From: Ophioderma brevispina | Lineage: Eukaryota > Echinodermata > Ophiuroidea > Amphilepidida > Ophiodermatidae | NCBI GenBank assembly: GCA_023653785.1 | Contig: JAMKCH010051315.1 | Span: forward strand, 25,012-89,011 | DNA length: 64,000 bases | Direction: 5' to 3' | Part shown: positions 1-12,360 of the stretch, piece by piece | Layout of the letters: every line of letters starts with the position of its first letter | Numbering within the stretch: the first letter of the stretch is position 1 | Notes under the pieces: generated by a model | What the model was told of the DNA's origin: nothing | Databases searched by the model: none | The model's input: only the letters and a program-made list of their open reading frames with translations | Made by a program: the position numbers and the translations under genes

Positions 1-698
1 GGATCAATGGAGTCATCACCTCAAATACCAAAAGTTTGACACAAAACACATGGATCAAATCGCTGCCGTTTCATTATCCGACCTACTATAAAATGGAACG
101 GCACAAGCACAACCATTGATTGACAGATCATACAATGTGAATATCCCAAAATACTGTTTAAGTTCAACCAGTGACTATACTGACAAGAGAGGATTTCAGT
201 AGCTTCCCACAATGCATGCTGCATGGGAGGTGTTTGTACAGCTTCTGAGGTGAACGTTAGAGATGAAGATGGCTAAATTACCAGTACTGATCACAAACTT
301 GCATTTTAAGAAAATGTCATTCTTACCGATTCACCTGACGACCGTACAAAAAACTCAATTGGAAGCAACGCATTGTGGGAAGCTACTGTATCATCTCTTA
401 TACTGACCTCTGAGGCAAGCAGTGGCATTATTTAGTAGGGGTTTGCCTATGATGACCAAATCCCATAATGCATTGTTATGTACTGGATTGAGATCCATGG
501 CCTTCAGTATATTTTTAGGTAGTGTGATGTAAACCCAGTTTCATAAAATTTATTTCTGAAATCATATCAACCGTCATTGAAGTTAGTTGTACATTCTCTT
601 TGACAAGATTTAGCATAGGCAATCAATCATATAAGTATGTGCACTTATTACATCAATTTTATTGATTAAAGGCTGAAACAAGAGATTTAACTTAACCA
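1..698. other. Noncoding stretch with a small inverted repeat
   Basis: No gene is recognised. A perfect 19-bp inverted repeat (starting CAGTAGCTTCCCAC) lies at 197-215 and 370-388, giving a 192-bp footprint that could be a tiny non-autonomous element or a chance hairpin. No target-site duplication is evident. The rest is AT-rich, without splice-flanked open segments that I can defend. Confidence 0.4.
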
Positions 699-1184
699 GG
701 GGGGGGGGGTACTCGACACAAATGGGTATGGGTCGTGCCGCCACAGGTAACAAGAAAATTCAAACCCAGGTTATAGTGACAAATTGTACAAAAAATAGAC
801 CCATTGATATAGTTCCCACGTTCCAAAATGTCGACCCATTTAATATAGTTGGCTTATAAATTCGGCACATTTTCATAGTAAACCTTAGCACAAATCGGCC
901 CCTTTTCATAGAAAAAATTTTTCCAAAATAATCATGGAAAAATAAACCTTCATTGTGTTTAGTTGAAAAAATCGGAAAATGACCCATTTTCATAGTGTAA
1001 AAATGCGCCAAAAATGAAAAATGGAACCGCATTTATGTAGTAGTAATGACCTAAAAAGTGACCCATCTTTTATAAAGTAGCAGGGTGGGAAAAACGACAT
1101 TGTTATGTAAGGCGTATGAAAAAATGGACCAAGATCGGCGGCACAATATGTAACCTACCTTTTCACTGAGTACCCCCCCCCCCC
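699..1184. mobile_element. Non-autonomous inverted-repeat element with G-run ends
   Basis: The element begins with a G run (699-709) followed by TACTC and ends with GAGTA followed by a C run (1168-1184), so the two termini are inverted copies. A second inverted pair, GTGCCGCC (735-742) and GGCGGCAC (1137-1144), lies further in. The interior is built of diverged repeats of a motif like GACCCATTTNATAG, seen about six times between 797 and 1080. No transposase is present. The same architecture (G-run terminus, short TIR, internal GACCC-rich repeats) recurs at 18.86-19.51 kb. Open segments on the - strand inside it follow from the repeats and are not genes. Confidence 0.65.
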
Positions 1185-1556
1185 GGGGACCTAACAGGTG
1201 TCCTTAAAATATGAAAATTAGGATTTCCGCACCAATGTTAAAGCTTCCTACTCAACAATTTCCTCCTTGTGAAAGAATAAAGATTTAAGTTGGAAAATAT
1301 TTTGGAGTACAAAAATTGTGAAATTTCTCCATCTTTACTATAGGAGCAAATACTAAATTCAGCTTGTTTATATGGAAATACGCAAATCAAAAATCACCCT
1401 CTTTGTTGTACTTTCAGGCATTTTCTGTTGCCAAAAACAAGGTAAGAAAATCTACTAGGCATCTTATCTTATGAAGACCACTGCATAAGACCCAATATAG
1501 GATGCCCCAAATCTCTTGTTGCACTTTAACTAGAGTAGCTGAAAAAAATCAGGTTG
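1185..1556. other. Noncoding stretch, nothing recognised
   Basis: AT-rich sequence between the G-run element and the SINE. I see no coding, RNA or repeat signal that I can support. Confidence 0.4.
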
Positions 1557-1790
1557 GTTCGCATAGCTCAATGGATTAAGTTATCACTCATGGGGTGCGG
1601 ATTACTGGTTTGAACCTTGTCTGAGCTCTCATTCTTGCACTTAATTTTTCTATATAAGTGTGAAGCTTAAAGTTCAAAATTAAGTGAGAGAGATAGAGGG
1701 ACGCAAAACTAAATTGGTATATTTGCCGGTCAGTTCTGATAAGAGTGAGGCAGAGACACATACAAGATGCGACAAAAAAAAGAGTCAATT
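1557..1790 (+). mobile_element. tRNA-derived SINE
   Basis: A polymerase III promoter is visible: an A-box-like TAGCTCAATGG at 1564-1574 and a B-box-like GGTTTGAACC near 1607-1616, spaced about as in a tRNA. The tRNA-like head is degenerate and is followed by a non-tRNA body, as expected for a SINE. No other copy was noticed in the window. The - strand reading frame across it is spurious. The 3' boundary is approximate. Confidence 0.65.
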
Positions 1791-2478
1791 ACACCTGAGG
1801 GAAAAAGTGACTGAATTATGTACAGGATGTTAATGTATATGTGAAATCTAGAAATGACTTATGGCAGAATTTAAGTGGCGATAGATAGGTTAAAAAAATG
1901 GGTTAAAGCGTGATTTGTGATTCCAGCACCTTCGTTTTAGTTCCTTGTCACTAGATTTCTTGAGAAAAAGCTATTCCAACCTTTAGCTGATCTCGACTTT
2001 TGCTGTTTTGGGTGATGAGCAAATGCTCGTTTCCTACGGTCCCAGTAGGCAACTGTGCCTATAATTTGTCGTTACGGACAGAAAATACAAAAGTGCGGAA
2101 TCGTCTTGACAGACACGACCAGAAATTGCACGCCCTAAGATTTGGAACACATGGATTACTAATTTTAAGGTTCAGATGACATGCCAAAAAATCTCAACAG
2201 AAAAGGACAACCAATTTGTCGTTATGTCTTAAAGGCCACTATCGGTGACTCTAACTGACAGGCCGTCTTGAAACTGGACCACGTTGTGACCATCTAAGCA
2301 GTTTTCCCAACACTACATCACAATTATCACATGCATCCCACTTTAAAAGGTGTTCAACTAGTATGTTTAGTTGCTAAACAAACAGGCATTTGTCTGAGTT
2401 TCAAATTGATTTCCGTGTTGAACTCACATTCCAAATGGGGGTGCCCGTAGTTAGAGACCATGTATGACTAGTGAGTGA
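1791..2478. other. Noncoding stretch, nothing recognised
   Basis: No supported feature. The sequence lacks open segments with splice signals and shows no clear internal repeat. Confidence 0.35.
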
Positions 2479-2861
2479 TTAAAGTCGGACTAAGAGATTG
2501 CGAAAATATTATTTTTTTGTGTAATAATGAAAAAATAGTAGTCAACTAGAACTTAAAAAGATAGTAAAACATAAAATCACAATTCCGAAATTTGAGATAA
2601 TTCGGGATTTTTGTTTTGATTGCAGTGCAGAAACATTATGTGTCGTATTACGTCCCATAGTTCATACATGTGATACAAAATTCCCGGAGCCGGAATTGGA
2701 TAACAAAGTTGTGTTTTCTTATGAAGGAATGAACTAGATTAGCTTAGCAATTTCACACAGTGATTCGTATAGAAGAATATTACAGCAAAAAACACGATAT
2801 TTTTGGACGCCAAATGAGGGCGCCCCCAAGCCTCAGGAAAAGTCTCTGCGTCGGCCTTTAA
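2479..2861 (+). mobile_element. 360-bp inverted-repeat element, copy 1
   Basis: The termini are inverted copies of each other: TAAAGTCGGACTAAGAGATT at the left, and the reverse complement of TAAAGGCCGACGCAGAGACT at the right. It is the most complete of four family members in the window (others at 9137-9395, 10371-10707 and, inverted, 11221-11597). All share internal blocks such as AACAAAGTTGTG, ATGAAGGAAT and TTTCACACAGTGAT. No protein is encoded, so it looks like a MITE. Its superfamily is not assignable from the ends alone. Confidence 0.7.
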
Positions 2862-5055
2862 TTCAGAAGGCAGTTTAATAAGTGCTTGTGAATGTTTAGG
2901 TGCTGAATTAATCAAGGTATCACTAGCTGACCAGTTGTTTCTGGATTGCACTTGCTCATATGATATTTTCAGAAAACTGTGGCTGCACACTGTTGTGGTT
3001 CTCATCAGACGATGGCAGCCAAGCTTCATTCAATACAGCAAACTCATACAAATGAATCAGAAATAGATTACAACATATGGAAGATGGGAAAGTAATTGTG
3101 TTGCCAAAAAAAGCTTCAGTTTACTCTATTGGCTGGACTACGCAAGGAGTTGCCTTTCAAAAGTAAGGCAATTGTTGCAATATGTAATGACCCCCATGGC
3201 TTCCATACAAGTTTACTTTGAGCATGTTTAGCTATCCAGTAATCAGATGATGGAAAAGAGTGGCAATACATAATTGCAAGCAAAGACAAAATGATTATAG
3301 TAGGAGTTTTTTAATCCTGCAGTTCATTAAAAAGTTTTTTGGGGCGTTGTCGCCGATTCCATTCGTTCTGAGGGGGTATGCTTTACCCACAATTCAATAG
3401 AAACTCTAATGTGACGATGTCGGAGCAGATTAAGGCCATAATAAAGAGTACCTTTTTCTCCGAAGAACAGAAAATAATGAAGGGCAAATAACTCAATAAA
3501 TTCCAAACATCAAAACTTGAACAAACTGAAGCACTAACTATAATGATACCAGTAAAATGTAACGATATAATTAAATTATTACTCTCTAAAATGTATTTGT
3601 CATTATGCTGGAAGAGGAAGAATCTCACTAGCAGAATCCTCCACCATTTTGACCCCAAACAAACGACATCAGGAATTTCAATGATTTACATAATTGTTGT
3701 GTTTTCCAGCATGCACTTTCATTTAGTATTTTTCGTAATAAGGGAATATTAGAAAATCAGATACGTTTAAGCCTCATTTACGGGGTAATTTGTCTTGTTC
3801 CAGGAATAATATTTTTGACGTCTATCCAATCAATATCTAAGTACTGCCAAGTTTTGGTCAATCATAAACGAAACACAAGATTTACGTGGGCATACTAATA
3901 GCCTCCTCAGATTAAGGGTGCACCCGGCCTCGATGTTCAGACACTTTATCCCTTCTTGCTCTCCAAACAAAGGACGGATCGAAGCGAGTGTCTCAGACTG
4001 TTAGACAATCATATTCATTCATAGGTATGAAACCTTTACTATTCGCTTAAAAAAAAAAGGTTCAATGATAATGGGGTTTAAAGCATCTTATGCTGCTGAA
4101 CAAAGTGAGCATTTCAGCTGGAATACGGCTTTTTATTTTGATCTCAATACATACCCTCCAGATGTGTTCTACCACGACACTATGCGTTTACTTGACTGGA
4201 ATAAAAATCAGACTATAAGGGTTGACACATTCGCCCATCGATACATTTAGTTGAAAACATTTTACTTAATTTTGAAAAATTATTCAACAAAATCACAACT
4301 GCTTCAAGCCACAAGCCTATGAAAGATATTAAAATTCCTCCACCCCCCCTTGATTCGGGAATTGTCAGCAGTATTAATACATCCATACAAAAATAATATA
4401 GAAATGACAACTACTAAAAATAAATTATATTGCATTTGATTTGTATTTAATCATTCTCATCATTAACACTGTTTGAAAGCAGGAACGATTTAGGAAAAAA
4501 CTGCAATTTTTCTCATTACTCCATTGAAAATCATGTTCTTTGTGAGCTTCTTCAATTCTATAGAGATATCAAAGAAAATAATGTTAAATGCTGAAAAGAA
4601 AACATACAACAACACTTTATTTGTTTATGTAAGTGTGTGAAAAATTAGAGAAATAATAACCTTTATCTTTCTGACTGCAAGACGTGTAGCAGTGAAATCA
4701 CTTGCCACCATGCAATGGGCACCCAATGGCGGCTTTTTGGTAGATGTTAAAAACCATATGGTAGTAACTGCATTCATTATACCACTGCTGTGCTTTCTTT
4801 TTTACTGTTTAAAATATTGATTTGACAGATGCAAGGTGATTAAGGTCATTTGCAAAAGAGAGAACAAAGTGGTGGTTGGCCACCAGTTTCTATATCTGGG
4901 GGGAAATCAAAACTTTTTGGGGGGAGAACATCCAAACTTGAGAGTTTTAACAATTTGCCCACAAGGCCTGATTTTAATTTTGCCAAAAAATCTTGTCATT
5001 TCCCCTGTGCAGCCATCTGACATCACACGGGAAGCAAATGCAATCCTAACATATA
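2862..5055. other. Noncoding stretch, nothing recognised
   Basis: Short reading frames here have no recognisable motifs and no supporting splice sites. I found no repeat family connected with the rest of the window. Confidence 0.35.
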
Positions 5056-5220
5056 TCAGGGCCGGATCCAGGGGGGGGGCGGAGGGGCGCGCCGGCGCCT
5101 CCCTCGTTAATTCTGCAAACTGTGCAAAATCAGCCCATGTTTTGAGCTATTTTGGAACAGTTACAGCCTTTCATCCCTGATTTAATTTTGACATTTTTCA
5201 AATCCTGATCCGCCATTGCA
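5056..5220. mobile_element. Possible short hAT-type MITE
   Basis: The left end CAGGGCCGGATCCAGG and the right end CCTGATCCGCCATTG are imperfect inverted copies of a terminus type (CAGNGNCGGATCNAGG) that I associate with hAT-like elements. The 8-bp flanks do not match convincingly as a target-site duplication, so the call is tentative. Confidence 0.35.
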
Positions 5221-6126
5221 TATGCCTCACACACATGCCCAATTAAACTGTATCTCAAGGACCCTAGTACAATATAGTAGACATATTATAGGTATGGTGC
5301 TGTTTTAAACGTCCATTCTATGGATATTTGCAGAACATAAAGTCATTCTAACTGCTCCCGAAAAAAAAATATGGATGCATGACCCCAGAGGGTGTTGAGT
5401 CAATCCCAACAATGCACCAGTTTTGGGCAAATTTCACCTCAATAGGGTTATGTGATCACATAAAAAACCCTGATATGACTTTAACGCTCATTTTAGCCCA
5501 CCAAAACGTTAGTACTTTAGGGGAAATTTTTGCTGATCTGAAATGTCTTTGTGGTTCCCTTAAACTTTTTGAACACTTTTTACTCTAAGTACTGACATCT
5601 GTTTAGTTTTACAGTATGGGGTATAGGCACATGCTATTCATCATGAAGATTTATTCAAAACACCCTTGGCATGAACCGACACATGCATTTCAGAATACTC
5701 CAGCACATGGCAATGTGAGTCAAAGTGCAAGGTGATGACATTTACAGTGGTTGAATTGGCATGCTAAGCTACACCAATACGTAAAACATTTATCCACTGG
5801 TTGGGTTTCTTGGACTGACTTGTATAGTTACCACAAAAGGATTTTAACCTCCATGTTACTAAATATTGTCTGAGAATACAACCCCCCCATTTTCATATTG
5901 TCATTAAAGTCTATGCAAAATTCAGAGAAAGTCATTGAAAAGAAAGTCAATAAATTGCTTTAGACCTAAAAAGTTTCTCAAATAGATGCATAAAGCATGA
6001 ACATAGACAAAATCTTCAGTTTAGTCCTTTCTAGTGATTTAACCATATGTTGTCATTTGCCCTTTTGATTTCTTCTGGAAAATTGGGTGTAATTAAATCA
6101 ATTCAGTTTGATCATTTGGTTCTGTA
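5221..6126. other. Noncoding stretch, nothing recognised
   Basis: No supported gene or repeat. It lies between a possible short MITE and the foldback element that starts near 6127. Confidence 0.35.
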
Positions 6127-7428
6127 ATGTGTCATTCCATGCCAATTCACAAATTGAGTCAACACCATCACCCATGGCTTCATTTCTTTTTTGGTGTATT
6201 GAAAGATATTCATGAGAACTAAAATCCTAAAAAATTTGAGCTCTGTACCTCTTTTCGTTTTCACCACGCTACAGCAATTTAAAAATTTGAGGGGGTCCCC
6301 TAAAAACATGTACCGGTGTAAATTCCAATATTCAGAGGGCATAAGTACAGAACTACACCCCTCAGAATCCTTCACACTTGGCATTCTGGATAACCTTTGG
6401 CTGCAAATTGCAATGTGTGAACAGAAAAAATGCACCTTGCCCCATTTAAAATAACAGGGGTCAACAATGGCTCAAAAAAAACCACTCGGACCATACTTTG
6501 GGGAGCCCCTAAGTCAAAGTACAAGTGATATAACTTCCAATTTGGGCTGGTGAAGCTAATCTTAAATACTACCCATGTGTACAATCTTATACTTAATCAC
6601 TTTATTGGAAGAGATATAGCTAAAAGCAAAAAGTCCAATTAACCTTGACTTGACGCCCCTAAAAATCAATGTCACACATTCTGCATCCAATTCTGCTTGA
6701 AATATGGTTAAGAGGGGCCCCTGCTGAGTTGTGTGCAAAGTTTCAACATGGTGTCTAACTGCCATACTTAGGTAACAGGCTTCAAAGAATCTAAACTTTC
6801 AACTAATATCAGACAAAGTTCCCATTGAAATGTACACAGACTTCTGACTTTGCAACCTGGTCATACAAGTGCAGTTTAAGACTTTGAATCCAAGTATGAC
6901 CTTGTAGAACTCTAATAATGAATTGAAATCATATTATCACTTATTAGCGCCTGGTCTAGGTATGGACCAAATTTCAGCTTGGTGTCTTGTTTGGTAATGG
7001 AATTTATACATACTTTATTATTCTATTGAATTATAATAGTAACAGTGACCTGTGGCAAAGTTAATCCCATTTGCATAGTTCAGTTTCCTGCTGTGTTTCA
7101 ATGGAATTCTTTCAACTGAATTACATGAATTATGGCTTTTTGAAGACCATTACTTATAGAAGACACTTACACACCACAATGACACTTTGCCAAAAGTATT
7201 AAGCAAGGACCCCCTCAACTCATAATATTGAATTTCAACACCGGACATGTTTTTTGAAGGTGACCCCCCGGTCAAAATTTAAAATTGCCTGTAGCGTGAC
7301 AAATGAAGAGTACAATCTCTAATTTTCAGGATTTAGTTTCTCATGAATATCTTTTCAATGCCACCAAAAGAAAAAATGTCCATGATGATGGTGTACTCAT
7401 TTGTTGAATTGGCATGGACTGACCCTAT
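6127..7428. mobile_element. 1.3-kb foldback-type element with about 220-bp inverted arms
   Basis: The left arm (about 6127-6345) and the right arm (about 7196-7428) are inverted copies. Matching blocks include CCATGCCAATTCA, GAAAGATATTCATGAGAA, CACGCTACAG and ACATGTNCCGGTGT. The central 850 bp shows no transposase. The arms have diverged with many substitutions, so the insertion is old. Small reading frames across the arms are not genes. This is a non-autonomous DNA element or foldback; the superfamily is unknown. Confidence 0.7.
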
Positions 7429-9136
7429 AAACTTTGTTTGTTAGATCTGTTGATGAAAAATTCCTTCACAAAGTCTGTTTTCTTTGTTTCCTTTTCTCGT
7501 AACCTTAACAGGACAATGAAAAGACTTATAGATCAAGCTAACTGAGCAATTTATTTCTTGCATAGCAATTAATACAACTTGTCCTGCAGCTTCTACCACT
7601 GTCATTTTATCGCTTTACAAATTACAATAACTCCACTGATAATGTAATCAATAAGTAGCACACTTATACATGATATTCATTCAATATACTCCAAAATTTA
7701 CATATTTAGATTTACCACAATTGTACTACTCATCTGTTAAGAATTCAAAACAATTTTTAACACACTAATTTTCCAATTTTTACATTAAATGCCAATTCAC
7801 TGGTTTTAAATAGTAAGGAACTTTATTTGAGATCACACACACCTTTCATGAGCCTGAATAAAGGCAATTTTCTGACCAAATGGTCTTTTTTGTCTTTTAA
7901 CCTTCAACTCTTCTTGGGTGTAATCAATAGTCAAATTGCAATGGAGAGTGCCTGCACTTTAGATTAACAGCCTTCTTCGTTGAGAGTCAATCAGACTTAA
8001 CCCTAGACCCAATGGAAGTAGTGTGAAATGCAAAGTAAGCGTATGTACATTGCAGTTCACAATCCCTTCTTCCAGCGCTAATCCAAAATTGGAAGCATTC
8101 CAACCCCCAATCTTGATGGATCACTTTCAAAATAAATCTTAAATAACCTCACAAACACACTCTGCCACTGGTTATTTCTGATACTAATACAGCAAATTTA
8201 TATCTTGGTATAAGTGACTTATGTCGGACCATGTTAAAAACCACATCATTTAGATAATGCAAAACATGCATCATTTTAGACTAAAACAAGCGTTAACACA
8301 TAGAACAATTTCTAACAACCCAACCAGGGTGGTGCAATCACACCTGTCCAATTTGTGATTTACAAACATTTTTAGAGGGAATGAAGTTATAACCTTACTC
8401 AATCAAAAATTATATGCTTTCCTATCTGCAAGAACTATTTAAAACAAGCACGGAAGAGTTCCTGAATGCCTGTTTTAGTGTCAGTTTTTGGCATCATGCC
8501 TTTATTTATTTAAGTTAACAGGATAATTGGGTATGTTTTTGTCATTTTGGGCTTTGCTCTAAAGCTAAACTACCAAAACCAATTGCTTGTTGACAATGGT
8601 CACATTGTATAACTTCATCCCTAATTGCTTATAAATTTTAGAGTCACAATTACAATGTGTAATTTTCAAATCCATTGCTTTATAGGATTGGTAAAATACC
8701 CTCCTGAATACATTTTTCTTTTTTTGGTAATTTAGCAATATCTAACTACTACTTACAACAACAAGTCATGTTTTGAAACTATTTCATGGCTGGCATTCTA
8801 ATATTTGGTATACATATACATAATTAAAAATACACAACTAGAATTCTTGTTAACATTTTTAAAAATTTACAAGTTAATATAATAATGCTTTTTACAAGAA
8901 AAAAGAAAGGACCACTGGCATTGGTATGCCTTTTTATAAACAAGTAAGATGTGAAATTGCTTGTTAAAATCAAGGCAAGAATTAGTAAAACTATACAATG
9001 AGCAAATTTGCTTGAGAGTCCCTCAAGTTTCTCTTCGGAGTAGTATTCAAAGGCTGTCTAAGAGAATATACATCAGAGATATACAATTCGAGAAATTCAA
9101 TTTCGATGGCAATAATTTACAAATAGTCCCCTAAAA
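7429..9136. other. AT-rich noncoding stretch, nothing recognised
   Basis: Very AT-rich, with dense stops on both strands. No exon-like segment, tRNA or repeat boundary could be supported. Confidence 0.4.
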
Positions 9137-9395
9137 TCAAGATAGTGTCATCACATTTTGAGCTGTTGATGAACCTGATATCGAAGTACACAGCACCATA
9201 GGATAATGTGTGTTAGTCTAATTCCAGATCCGGAATTTTATTACAAAGTTGTGATTGCAATATGAAGGAATCGATCATGGGCTTGCCTATTTTTTCACAG
9301 TAAGTAGTTATGGACAAGCTTATGAACATGCAAAAAAACAGATTTTTTAGAAAATTGCCAGTCATTCATACTCTGAAAATCTGAGTCAGGCCTGT
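9137..9395 (+). mobile_element. 360-bp inverted-repeat element, copy 2 (diverged or 5'-incomplete)
   Basis: It shares with copy 1 the blocks CCGGAATT, ACAAAGTTGTG, ATGAAGGAATNGA and the 3' terminus GAGTCAGGCCTG. The 5' terminus is not clearly recognisable, so the start is a lower bound. Confidence 0.55.
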
Positions 9396-10370
9396 AATTT
9401 CTTTACCTAAATAAACCACTTTGGCACTTTGAAAGATGTGTAGCTAGCAAAATCCAGTTGACCTTTTGGGCAATCTCAAAGCAGTGAAACATTAAGTACA
9501 GTAAACTTATTTAGTGAAAACAAAACATCGATTGTGAAATGTGTTTAGCGTCCCTCCAAAAAAACACCACACATTAAAGGTGCCAACGAGATTTCAAGTA
9601 ATCCATATTTTTCTTGATATGTGCGTTTCATATAGATTAGATGCTCAATAAATTCCTACATGTAATTTGCGTTACAGAAATAACTTAAAATGAAACAAAA
9701 GGTAATTTCTATATGCTTATATTTCAATAGAAAAAATAGTTGAATTTCATATTGCTCCTATACAAAATTAGAAATTTCACATTGTTGTTACAAAGAAAAT
9801 CCTTACAGAGGGTAAGACCGTATCAATAGCCAGCCATGTTGGGGGACAAGGATGAGCATTTTCCAGGATACAAGACCATTCTACCTGTCAATGATTCCCT
9901 GTGCAATCGCTAAAAGGGACCGATTGCGCCTAATGTATGTAGTCCTGGCTATTATTATGGAAACTCCCTGAATCCTTTGTGGCTAGCAATTTTCATACTT
10001 AAGAGACATGAGGAGATTGCCAGAAAGAAGCGCCCCCAATTTTTTTCGAACCGGGGTTTTTTGCATATTTGGAATATTGCCAAGGTTTAGATCACACCTG
10101 AAGTGAATAGATGGAATACGCCGTCTTTATGTAATAAGATGATGATTTAGTACTTCTGTCGTGCACGACAGCAGAAAGTCAAAGCACGGTGTTCTATGGG
10201 GTAAAAACATTACGATAGTGGGCAACGTTCAAAACAAATTGGGTTTTCTTTTGTACTTGTTTGTCCAATAAAACTTCAAAACGTTTTTGGTAGGTGGCTA
10301 CAATCGATCCAGTGCAATTTGAGAGAAATTATATCCTCAAAAAATTGCTCATGTCACTTTAAGTAACAGT

Positions 10371-10707
10371 AAAGGCTATGACTCAGAGATTTTGAAATAT
10401 ACATTTGTGTGTAAACCTTAAAGATAGTAAACATAAAATGCTTAATTCCAAAGTAGAGATGAATCAGATTTTTTGTTTCATGCAGTACACATTATGCAGT
10501 ATAACTGTGCCATGGGATACCGTGTATACAAAAAATTCCGGTCAGGAAATTTTAAACAAAGTTGTGATTTTAAGGAAGGACTTCGATTGAGCTTATTTAG
10601 TTCACACAGTGATATTATATGGACAAAATTATGTATATGTAAAAAAAAACACAATTTTGTTTAAAATTGAGGGCGCCCGCCTCGGGAAATCTCGGAGTCA
10701 GCCTTTA
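10371..10707 (+). mobile_element. 360-bp inverted-repeat element, copy 3
   Basis: Termini AAAGGCTATGACTCAGAGAT (left) and CTCGGAGTCAGCCTTTA (right) are inverted copies of each other. The interior matches copy 1, including TTCACACAGTGAT and GAGGGCGCCCGCCTC near the end. It forms part of the left half of the compound palindrome. Reading frames of 60-90 codons across it are not genes. Confidence 0.7.
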
Positions 10708-11220
10708 AAGTGTCTTGAATTCCAAAGACCTAGGGTGTTATTTTTGTTTGGAATTAGAAAAAAAGTTTTTTTCTCTTTCCCTTACAATTGTTTTGATTCT
10801 CAACCTCAGGGATTGGTACATTTTCAAAAGAAAGAAATAGCCCAATTACATGCTTTTTTGGACAAAAATATTTTATTATTATGTAACAATTGAATGATTT
10901 TTTGCCAATATAAAATTGCATATCGCCTATGCAACCAAAAAAAATTGGTTTAACATGTTTAAAGTAAATTCCAGCTAGGCACTTTCAATCAATGATTTTC
11001 AAACCCCCTTATTAGGTCTATAACTCAAGAGGCAAATATATTAGCAACTTTAGACTCATCCATTGATGTCATTATTTTAAGTTTTAGGCTCGATTTTATG
11101 GTCAGACCAAGTTTTAAAATTTTAATGCAGTTAAGTAACAAAAAACACCACAACAGAGTAAACATGGTCATTTCGAAATAACAACGCATTACTTATTAAA
11201 AATGCAAATAATAAAATGCT

Positions 11221-11597
11221 TAAGGCCGGACTCAGAAGATTTCCTGAGGAGGGCGCCCTCCAATTCCAAAAAAAAATCGTTGTTTTTTGCATGTTACATT
11301 AATTGCGTGTCCATATACTAATCACTGTGTGAAATTGCTATAAGCTTAAATCGAATTCCTATCATATAGAAAATCACAACTTTTGTTATTAAAAATTTAA
11401 AAAAAGAAAAATATTTTTGTTATACACAGTAAGGGGATTGAATACTACACTAAATGTTTACTGCCATCAAAACGAAAAATCCGATTCATACTCAGATTTC
11501 GGAATTGTGATTTTTAGGTATATCTTTGTTCTAGTTGGACTATTTTTCATTTATTACACAAAAAATAATATTTCGACATCTCTGAGTCAGACTTTAA
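11221..11597 (-). mobile_element. 360-bp inverted-repeat element, copy 4 (inverted)
   Basis: It reads on the - strand relative to copies 1-3. Termini are TAAGGCCGGACTCAGAAGAT on the left and CTGAGTCAGACTTTA on the right. It is the partner of copy 3 within the compound palindrome. Confidence 0.7.
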
Positions 11598-12360
11598 CTA
11601 TAAAGGCTATTTGGCAACAAGAAATGATGAGCCTTGACACAAGGATTTGATTGCATGGCTTTTAGAATTCAGTGCACAGATGTATAGACTGGGATACTAG
11701 AGGAACTCCTTATGAGGACCTTATAATGTACATTTATGTTTGTAAAAGATGGAGTCATAATAAAAACAAGTTCATTCTCAGAATGAACAAATTAAAAATT
11801 CGAGACAAAAAGATTATCTGATTTACGTGGTCAAAGAATAATTGATCCATCACTGCACTTAAAAGGTAGCCAAAGTCCCAAAGTTGTATACCACATGCAC
11901 AAGATAGACCCTAAGTGACACCTGAATGACTTTGACATCCGGTTTACCCACATAAGACCCCTTGTCTCAATGTTTAAAGTGACATGAGAGATGTTTTTAG
12001 GATACAAATTTTCCTCAAATTGCACAGGATCGATTGTATAGACCACTACCAAAGAACGTTTCGAAGGTTATGGGACAAAAAAGTACAAAATGAAAAACAG
12101 AAACCCTGTTTTGAACTTGCCTGGACTATCGTAACGGTCCCCATAGAACACCGTGCTTTGACTTTCGTGCACGACAGAAGATACTAAAATCATCATATTA
12201 TTAATAAAGACAGCTGTTATTCGGTTATTCACTTCAGGTGTGATCTAATACATGGAAAGCATTCCAAATATGCAAAAATTCCAGGGGTTCGAAAAAAATT
12301 GAGGGCGTTCTTTCTGGAAATCCTCCTTCATGTCTCTTTAAAGCATTACCAAGTATGAAC

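Larger units (their letters stand above)
9990..12360. mobile_element. 2.4-kb compound palindrome with long inverted arms
   Basis: The outer arms (about 9990-10365 and 11968-12360) are inverted copies over roughly 370 bp. Shared blocks include AAGAGACATGAGGAG, CACACCTGAAGTGAATA, TCGTGCACGACAG and GCACGGTGTTCTATGGGG. Nested within are two inverted copies of the 360-bp element (10371-10707 and 11221-11597), so the whole is a palindrome of palindromes. The right half carries about 370 bp extra (11598-11967). That extra segment begins with a block (TGATCCATCACTGC, 11843) that recurs directly just past the palindrome at 12361. No transposase is visible. It may be one large foldback element with two captured MITEs, or an inverted duplication. 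Confidence 0.7.

Noticed and set aside
4836..5180. 114-codon + frame starting at GTG
   Set aside because: It needs a non-ATG start, contains simple G-rich tracts and part of a possible MITE, and has no recognisable motif.
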